Below the pieces are notes generated by a model, which was not told the origin of the DNA, did not search any database, and worked only from the letters and a program-made list of their open reading frames with translations. Shown here one piece after another: positions 1 through 3,688 of a DNA stretch of 5,671 nt (its first letter is position 1; the number at the start of each line of letters is the position of its first letter). The DNA is from Desulfobacterales bacterium CG23_combo_of_CG06-09_8_20_14_all_51_8 (lineage in GTDB: Bacteria > Desulfobacterota > Desulfobacteria > Desulfobacterales > Desulfosalsimonadaceae): assembly GCA_002772195.1 (NCBI GenBank), contig PCSG01000243.1, forward strand, positions 2,507-8,177. The letters run 5' to 3'. Made by a program: the position numbers and the translations under genes.

Positions 1-2
1 TC

Positions 3-59
3 GTGCTGCGCAACTATGAAAACAAGGAATTCCGGTATCCGGATTCCGCCGGGAATTAG
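3..59 (+). CDS. C-terminal end of an upstream gene, possibly a KamA-family aminomutase (partial)
   Basis: An open frame enters from the left edge and ends at TAG 57-59, giving the tail VLRNYENKEFRYPDSAGN. The pattern 'hydrophobic-Leu-Arg-Asn-Tyr/Phe-Glu ... Tyr-Pro/Ser-Glu/Asp' resembles what I recall from the C-terminal part of lysine 2,3-aminomutase-type (KamA) radical SAM enzymes, in which a VLRNFEG-like segment is followed by a Tyr-x-(Glu/Asp)-Pro-like turn. KamA enzymes use a [4Fe-4S] cluster, SAM and PLP to turn an alpha-amino acid into a beta-amino acid. Only 18 residues are visible and no catalytic motif is inside the window, so the family call is tentative. The gene lies 98 bp upstream of the ATP-grasp gene in the same orientation, which fits one pathway, although a hairpin lies between them. 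Confidence 0.4.
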   Translation: MLRNYENKEFRYPDSAGN

Positions 60-100
60 TTCTTCCGGGCGCGGCAGGCGAAACAACTTTAATTAAAGAA

Positions 101-141
101 GAGGGAATGGAAGCACCCTGTGCGCTTTCATTCCCTCCTTT
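101..141 (+). terminator. Intergenic hairpin: terminator or attenuator between the upstream gene and the ATP-grasp gene
   Basis: Bases 101-114 (gagggaatggaagc) pair with 124-137 (gctttcattccctc) over 14 bp with one G-U wobble (110/128) and a 9-nt loop (115-123). The stem is followed by a short pyrimidine stretch, cctttgt, so termination on the plus strand would be moderate rather than strong. On the opposite strand the hairpin is followed by ttctttaatt, so it could also act there. It lies 42 nt after the upstream stop codon and ends just before the ribosome binding site of the next gene. It may terminate the upstream gene, partly uncouple it from the downstream pair, or stabilise a processed mRNA end. 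Confidence 0.6.
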
Positions 142-143
142 GT

Positions 144-150
144 AAGGAAG
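144..150 (+). promoter_or_regulatory. Ribosome binding site of the first ATP-grasp gene
   Basis: The purine-rich aaggaag lies 7 nt before the ATG at 158. It is a good Shine-Dalgarno match and supports that start codon. It begins only 6 nt after the hairpin stem, so the folded hairpin leaves it accessible. Confidence 0.65.
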
Positions 151-157
151 CCAAAAA

Positions 158-1180
158 ATGAAAATCGGACTGACCTATGACCTGCGCTCAGAATACCTCG
201 CCATGGGTTACAGTGATGAAGAAACAGCGGAATTCGACCGGGATGACACCATCGAAGCCATCGAAGCCGCGCTGCATGTTATGGGCCATGCGACAGACCG
301 CATCGGCGCGGGCAAAAGCCTGATCCAGCGCCTCTCGGCCGGAGACCGATGGGACCTGGTGTTTAATATCGCTGAAGGACTCCACGGCATCGCCCGGGAA
401 GCCCAGGTGCCGGCGATTTTAGATCTTTATCAAATTCCCTATACCTTCTCGGACCCACTGGTCATGAGCCTTTCCCTGCACAAAGGGATGACCAAGCAGG
501 TTGTGGGCGGTTTTGGGTTTCCGACGGCGGCATTCATCGTCGTTGCGGATGCCGGCGAAACTGAGCAAGTCGCCTTTAAACCACCTTATTTTATTAAGCC
601 CGTGGCCGAAGGCACCAGCAAAGGCGTGACCCCGGATTCCATTGTCCGGAACCGAGATCAGCTTGCGGCTGCCTGCGGCCGGATGATTCATCAATTTCAT
701 CAGCCGGTTCTGGTGGAACAGTATCTGCCGGGCCGGGAATTCACCACCGGCATTCTCGGCACCGGCGCATCGGCAAAAGTGTTGGGAACCATGGAAGTGC
801 TCCTTTTGGCGGATGCGGATTCTGAAATTTACTCCTATGATAACAAAAAACGCTATGAAGAAGTGGTGAAATACCGCTTCGTAAGGCCGGAAGACGATGC
901 GACCGTTGCCAAAACGGAAAAAACGGCCCTGGGGATCTGGCAGGCCCTGGGATGCCGGGACGCCGGGCGCATGGATTTCCGCTGTGACGAACAGGGGCAG
1001 CCTTCTTTTCTGGAGGTAAACCCGTTGGCCGGTCTTCACCCGAAACATTCGGATTTGCCGATTCTCTGCAATCTCATGGGCATACCCTATAATGATCTGA
1101 TCAAAACCATCCTGTCGTCTGCTCAAAAACGGATCAGCAGCCTTTCAAAACCCGATAAAGGCGGACCGAAATGCGGGTAA
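158..1180 (+). CDS. ATP-grasp ligase, D-alanine-D-alanine ligase-like
   Basis: A 340-residue soluble protein with the architecture of the D-Ala-D-Ala ligase branch of the ATP-grasp superfamily, enzymes that activate a carboxylate as acyl-phosphate and join it to an amine. Visible motifs: N-terminal domain signature DLVFNIAEGLHG (about 66-77) and REAQVPAILD (80-89); IPYTFSDP (93-100); ATP-binding lysine in KPVAEGTSKGV (147-157); adenine-pocket segment VEQYLPGRE (186-194); and Mg2+/substrate segment DFR (273-275) with FLEVNPLAGLHP (284-295). All expected metal-binding acidic positions appear present, so the enzyme should be active. Housekeeping Ddl usually has LEVNTxPG and sits among cell-wall genes; here the motif is EVNPLAG and the neighbour is another ATP-grasp gene, so a specialised amino-acid or peptide ligase is more likely than cell-wall synthesis. 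The true substrates cannot be read from sequence. The 3' end overlaps the next gene by 10 bp, indicating translational coupling. Confidence 0.88.
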   Translation: MKIGLTYDLRSEYLAMGYSDEETAEFDRDDTIEAIEAALHVMGHATDRIGAGKSLIQRLSAGDRWDLVFNIAEGLHGIAREAQVPAILDLYQIPYTFSDPLVMSLSLHKGMTKQVVGGFGFPTAAFIVVADAGETEQVAFKPPYFIKPVAEGTSKGVTPDSIVRNRDQLAAACGRMIHQFHQPVLVEQYLPGREFTTGILGTGASAKVLGTMEVLLLADADSEIYSYDNKKRYEEVVKYRFVRPEDDATVAKTEKTALGIWQALGCRDAGRMDFRCDEQGQPSFLEVNPLAGLHPKHSDLPILCNLMGIPYNDLIKTILSSAQKRISSLSKPDKGGPKCG

Positions 1181-2778
1181 CCGTCGTCCATAATGCTGCT
1201 TCAGACCAAAGCCTGCCGGATGAGCAGGACGTCCTGGTTCAAGTGGAAACCGTATGCGCGGCCCTGGCCACTCTCGGCCATGAAGCGCGGCCCATGCCCT
1301 GCAACCTCGACCTGTCTGATCTGCGTCTCCGGCTTAATGCGCACGAACCCGATCTGGTCTTTAATCTGGTGGAATCCCTGGACGGAAAAGGGCGATTAAT
1401 CCACGTGGTCCCGTCTGCTTTAGACGCATGGGCGATTCCCTATACCGGCGCGCCTGCCGACGCCATGCTCCTTACATCCAATAAAATCCTGGCAAAGGAG
1501 CGGATGGAAGCCGCAGGGCTTTTGACGCCGCACTGGATCGGGCCGTACCCAAAAGATTGCCACTGGCGAATGGCAAACCATGCGGATTTGAGTTCCAACC
1601 GTTGGATCATCAAATCCGTTTGGGAGCATGCGTCTCTGGGACTGGAAGATGATGGACTGGTGGGGGGCAAAGATTCGGCGGCCCTGACGAAAATTTTAAA
1701 GAACCGGTCTGCCGGACTGGGCGGGGCCTGCTTTGGCGAACGTTTTATTGACGGACGGGAGTTTAACCTCTCAATTCTGGCCGGGCCAAACGGACCCGAA
1801 GTTCTGGCCCCGGCTGAAATCGTGTTTGAAGGATATGGCCCTGACAAGCCCCGCATTATCGGTTACCGGGCCAAATGGGACACGTCCTCATACGAATACC
1901 GCCACACCCGGCGGTCTTTTGATTTTCCCGCCGAAGACGCCCTTTTGCTGGCGGCGCTTGAAAAATCAGCCCTCAGGTGCTGGCGGATTTTCGGGCTGAA
2001 GGGATATGCCCGGGTGGATTTCCGGGTGGATGACGCTGGCCGAATCTGGATTCTCGAAGTCAACGCCAATCCCTGCATTTCGCCGGATGCGGGGTTCGCC
2101 GCCGCTCTTGAGCGCTCGAGCATCCGTTTCCCGGATGCCTTGGCCCGGATTCTCGAAGATGCGCAAGCCCTTCGTCAGGTCAGCCCGGCTCCGGAAGGAG
2201 AAATAATTTCCGTTGGAAGTCCCATCGCCGACCCCGTCTCCTCCCACGCAGCCATGGATGAATTAGCCTTTCGCCATGAGGTATTCCCCAGGGACGTGGA
2301 TGCCGTAAGGCGGCTTGCGGCGTCCACCGGTTTTTTCTATCCATCTGAAGTGGATGTGGCGGCGGAACTCGTGACGGAGCGCCTGGCCAAAGGAGATGAA
2401 AGCGGGTATTATTTTACCTTATGCGAAAAAGATGGTCACCTGATCGGCTTTACCATTTACGGGCCGATTCCCTGCACGGCAACAAGCTTTGACATCTACT
2501 GGATTGCCGTTCGTCCGGATTATCAGGGAAAGGGCCTGGGAAAAATCCTGATGCAAAAAACCGAAGACTTGATCCGGGATGCCGGCGGCCGGCGGATTTA
2601 TATCGAAACATCGGATCGTCCCCAATATGCGGGAACCCGAAAATTTTATCAGCGATGCGGATACCTCCGGGCCGCCCTCTTGGAAGATTTTTACGGCCCG
2701 GATGACGCAAAAGCGATTTATGTAAAAATCTTCGCCATTGAAATCCTTACCGGATCATCCCCAGCACCGGCAGGGTAA
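1171..2778 (+). CDS. Bifunctional ATP-grasp ligase / GNAT acetyltransferase fusion
   Basis: A 535-residue two-domain protein. Residues 1 to about 332 form a second Ddl-like ATP-grasp enzyme: DLVFNLVESLDGKG (61-74), IPYTGAP (89-95), ATP-binding Lys148 in IIKSVWEHASLGL, FGERFIDGREFNL (188-200), and metal site DFRVD (283-287) with ILEVNANPCISPDAGFA (294-310). A linker (about 333-360) leads to a C-terminal GNAT domain (about 361-520) with acetyl-CoA motif A, IAVRPDYQGKGLGKIL (445-460), containing the QGKGLG pyrophosphate loop, and motif B, RKFYQRCGY (490-498). The protein could both ligate and N-acylate one product. The start ATG lies inside the end of the preceding gene (10-bp overlap) with aaaggcgga just upstream, so the two ligases are probably made together. 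Its last 32 bp overlap the convergent minus-strand selenoprotein gene. The two ATP-grasp domains are clearly diverged and not a recent duplication. Substrate unknown. Confidence 0.88.
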   Translation: MRVTVVHNAASDQSLPDEQDVLVQVETVCAALATLGHEARPMPCNLDLSDLRLRLNAHEPDLVFNLVESLDGKGRLIHVVPSALDAWAIPYTGAPADAMLLTSNKILAKERMEAAGLLTPHWIGPYPKDCHWRMANHADLSSNRWIIKSVWEHASLGLEDDGLVGGKDSAALTKILKNRSAGLGGACFGERFIDGREFNLSILAGPNGPEVLAPAEIVFEGYGPDKPRIIGYRAKWDTSSYEYRHTRRSFDFPAEDALLLAALEKSALRCWRIFGLKGYARVDFRVDDAGRIWILEVNANPCISPDAGFAAALERSSIRFPDALARILEDAQALRQVSPAPEGEIISVGSPIADPVSSHAAMDELAFRHEVFPRDVDAVRRLAASTGFFYPSEVDVAAELVTERLAKGDESGYYFTLCEKDGHLIGFTIYGPIPCTATSFDIYWIAVRPDYQGKGLGKILMQKTEDLIRDAGGRRIYIETSDRPQYAGTRKFYQRCGYLRAALLEDFYGPDDAKAIYVKIFAIEILTGSSPAPAG

Positions 2779-3469
2779 ATGACTTTGAGATGGCGCTGTC
2801 TGTCAGGATCTTCAGCTTGTCCTGATACCAGCCTTTTTCCTTTTTTTTGTTGCTGACGCGCAATTCGTAAAAACAAATTCGGCCGTGTTTTTTCTCTTCA
2901 AGGGTATAGGCGATATTTTCTCCGGATTCCGCGGTGACGCTCGTGATTTTGAAAGGGTTCTCGGCGGCCGGGGTAATGGTCACCATGACTGAAACCGGCT
3001 GATCCGGTGTCCCGGTCAGGCGAATGACCTTGGCGGAGAATTCGGCAACGGGTTTGACGCGGCCTTCGATGGTCAAAGATGTTTCTTTTGCATTCGGGTC
3101 GCTGGTGCGCACCGTGATGATCTTCTTGACGGTCTCGCCGCCCATACCTTTGGTTTCCAGCCGGATATCAATGGTCCCCTCGCCGCCGGGAGGGATCTGC
3201 CGCGGGAAATCGGCAGCCGTGCACCCTCAGTCGGTTTTCACCTCAAGAATATCCAGAGGGGCTTTCCCCTTGTTTTGAACCACAAACCCGCAGGTGACTT
3301 CCTGGTCTTCAAACACCGGGGCAAATTCATATCGGGTTTGGGGGAAAAAGGTCCCGGAAGCCGCCGGCGTTTCGGCCAGGGCCGAAACGGCAAACATCAG
3401 ACCCGCCAGCATCAGCCATAAGAAAATAAAAAAATTGGGCCTGACAAGCTTCAAAATCGTAAATCTCAT
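2747..3469 (-). CDS. Exported DUF1573-family protein, probable selenoprotein (in-frame TGA = Sec81)
   Basis: Read through one TGA (3229-3227), the frame from ATG 3469-3467 to TAA 2749-2747 gives 240 residues. Residues 1-32 form a signal peptide: basic Lys/Arg start, hydrophobic core FFIFLWLMLAGLMFAV, cleavage after SALA; the protein should be periplasmic or envelope-located. A DUF1573-like Ig/ASH-type domain follows: YEFAPVFEDQEVTCGFVVQN (47-66), KGKAPLDILEVKTD (67-80), then TGA, Gly, Cys83, Thr, and IPPGGEGTIDI downstream. Family members usually read CGCT at this point, so the TGA replaces exactly the first Cys of the Cys-Gly-Cys motif. The remaining C-terminal beta-rich half has no other stop or frameshift, arguing against a decayed gene. 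A hairpin suitable as a SECIS directly follows the TGA. The function of DUF1573 is not established; a Sec-Gly-Cys pair suggests thiol/selenol redox chemistry. The Shine-Dalgarno is weak (agagag, 10 nt before ATG), but the signal peptide supports this start. A chance nonsense mutation or sequencing error is the main alternative. Confidence 0.8.
3190..3228 (-). promoter_or_regulatory. Candidate bacterial SECIS element
   Basis: In the minus-strand mRNA the sequence right after UGA folds into a two-part stem-loop. The upper stem is CUGCCG (3216-3211) with CGGCAG (3202-3197), 6 perfect pairs closing an 8-nt loop AUUUCCCG (3210-3203). A lower stem pairs GAGGG, which begins inside the UGA (3228-3224), with CCCUC (3194-3190), across an asymmetric internal loop. 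The apical loop starts 17 nt after the UGA, within the spacing known for bacterial SECIS elements such as that of E. coli fdhF. The loop lacks the preferred early G unless the terminal G-C pair opens (loop then starts GAUUU), which is the weak point. In bacteria the element lies within the coding sequence and recruits SelB with Sec-tRNA. Confidence 0.6.
3227..3229 (-). other. Candidate selenocysteine codon (UGA)
   Basis: The minus-strand TGA is codon 81 of the DUF1573-like gene. It is preceded by GAG GTG AAA ACC GAC (EVKTD) and followed by GGG TGC ACG (GCT). The frame on both sides matches one domain without a gap, so UGA occupies the family's conserved first-cysteine position. Confidence 0.78.
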
Positions 3470-3484
3470 TTTCTGAAAACTCTC

Positions 3485-3499
3485 TTGTTTAATTAACAA
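3485..3499. repeat. AT-rich imperfect palindrome upstream of the selenoprotein gene
   Basis: ttgtttaattaacaa has TTGTT and AACAA half-sites around a 5-bp AT centre, and lies about 15-30 nt upstream of the minus-strand start codon. It is loosely like an FNR/CRP-family site but has the wrong spacing and bases for a confident match. It could be an operator, or simply AT-rich sequence. Confidence 0.25.
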
Positions 3500-3534
3500 A
3501 TAAATGAAGAAAAGAAAAAAATCAATCAAGGAAT

Positions 3535-3568
3535 CCCTGATTTTTAACTTCTGAAACCCTGATTTTTT
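3535..3568. repeat. Direct repeat of ccctgattttt with 22-bp period
   Basis: The 11-mer ccctgattttt occurs at 3535-3545 and again at 3557-3567. The 22-bp offset is about two turns of B-DNA, so two protein monomers could bind the same face. A weaker partial copy (cctgaaaat) follows near 3572-3580. Position between two divergent genes, upstream of the selenoprotein gene, suits a regulator-binding site; no known consensus is recognised. Confidence 0.35.
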
Positions 3569-3600
3569 CCTGCCTGAAAATCCCTCCCCGCCGGTTGATA

Positions 3601-3630
3601 TTGCAAATCCCCCTGCACCGGTGATATATA
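3601..3630 (+). promoter_or_regulatory. Possible sigma70-type promoter of the AsmA-like gene
   Basis: ttgcaa (3601-3606) and tatata (3625-3630) match -35 and -10 hexamers reasonably, with an 18-bp spacer, about 60 bp upstream of the ATG at 3689. The -10 falls in the loop of the accggtg/caccggt inverted repeat, so a protein bound there would block the promoter. Prediction only. Confidence 0.3.
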
Positions 3631-3638
3631 ACACCGGT
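3617..3638. repeat. Inverted repeat accggtg-N8-caccggt
   Basis: Two perfect 7-bp arms (3617-3623 and 3632-3638) surround atatataa. Because ACCGGT is self-complementary, the arms also form a direct repeat of caccggt with a 16-bp period. It is followed by cattattttt, so an RNA copy could resemble a weak terminator, but no gene reads into it on the plus strand; an operator over the candidate -10 box is the more natural reading. Confidence 0.45.
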
Positions 3639-3688
3639 CATTATTTTTGAAACCATCCATCATCCGCAAAATTTAAAGAACGGATCCC

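Larger units (their letters stand above)
3470..3688. promoter_or_regulatory. Divergent intergenic region between the selenoprotein and AsmA-like genes
   Basis: This 219-bp AT-rich spacer separates two divergently transcribed envelope genes and must hold both promoters if each has its own. For the minus-strand gene, TTGATT (3529-3524) could be a -35, but only poor -10 matches (such as TTTATT near 3504-3499) follow. No RNA gene or small coding gene is convincing. The frame of the minus-strand gene stays open upstream to 3634, but those residues precede the signal peptide and are probably untranslated. Confidence 0.5.

Noticed and set aside
419..1126. 235-residue minus-strand open frame
   Set aside because: It lies wholly inside the clearly coding ATP-grasp gene on the other strand and shows no recognisable domain; an antisense shadow.
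158..1180. Calling this gene the cell-wall D-Ala-D-Ala ligase (ddl)
   Set aside because: The context is a second ATP-grasp/GNAT gene rather than mur/fts genes, and the metal-site motif EVNPLAG differs from typical Ddl; only family-level assignment is justified.
2747..3634. Reading the DUF1573 region as a pseudogene or as two separate genes
   Set aside because: There is a single TGA, no frameshift, and both halves join in phase into one domain at a conserved cysteine position. The ATG at 3145 lacks any signal peptide and would start mid-domain.
3470..3634. N-terminal extension of the minus-strand gene to an ATG at 3634
   Set aside because: The extra 55 residues would bury the signal peptide inside the protein, and are encoded by repeat-bearing AT-rich spacer sequence; the start at 3469 gives a normal signal peptide.
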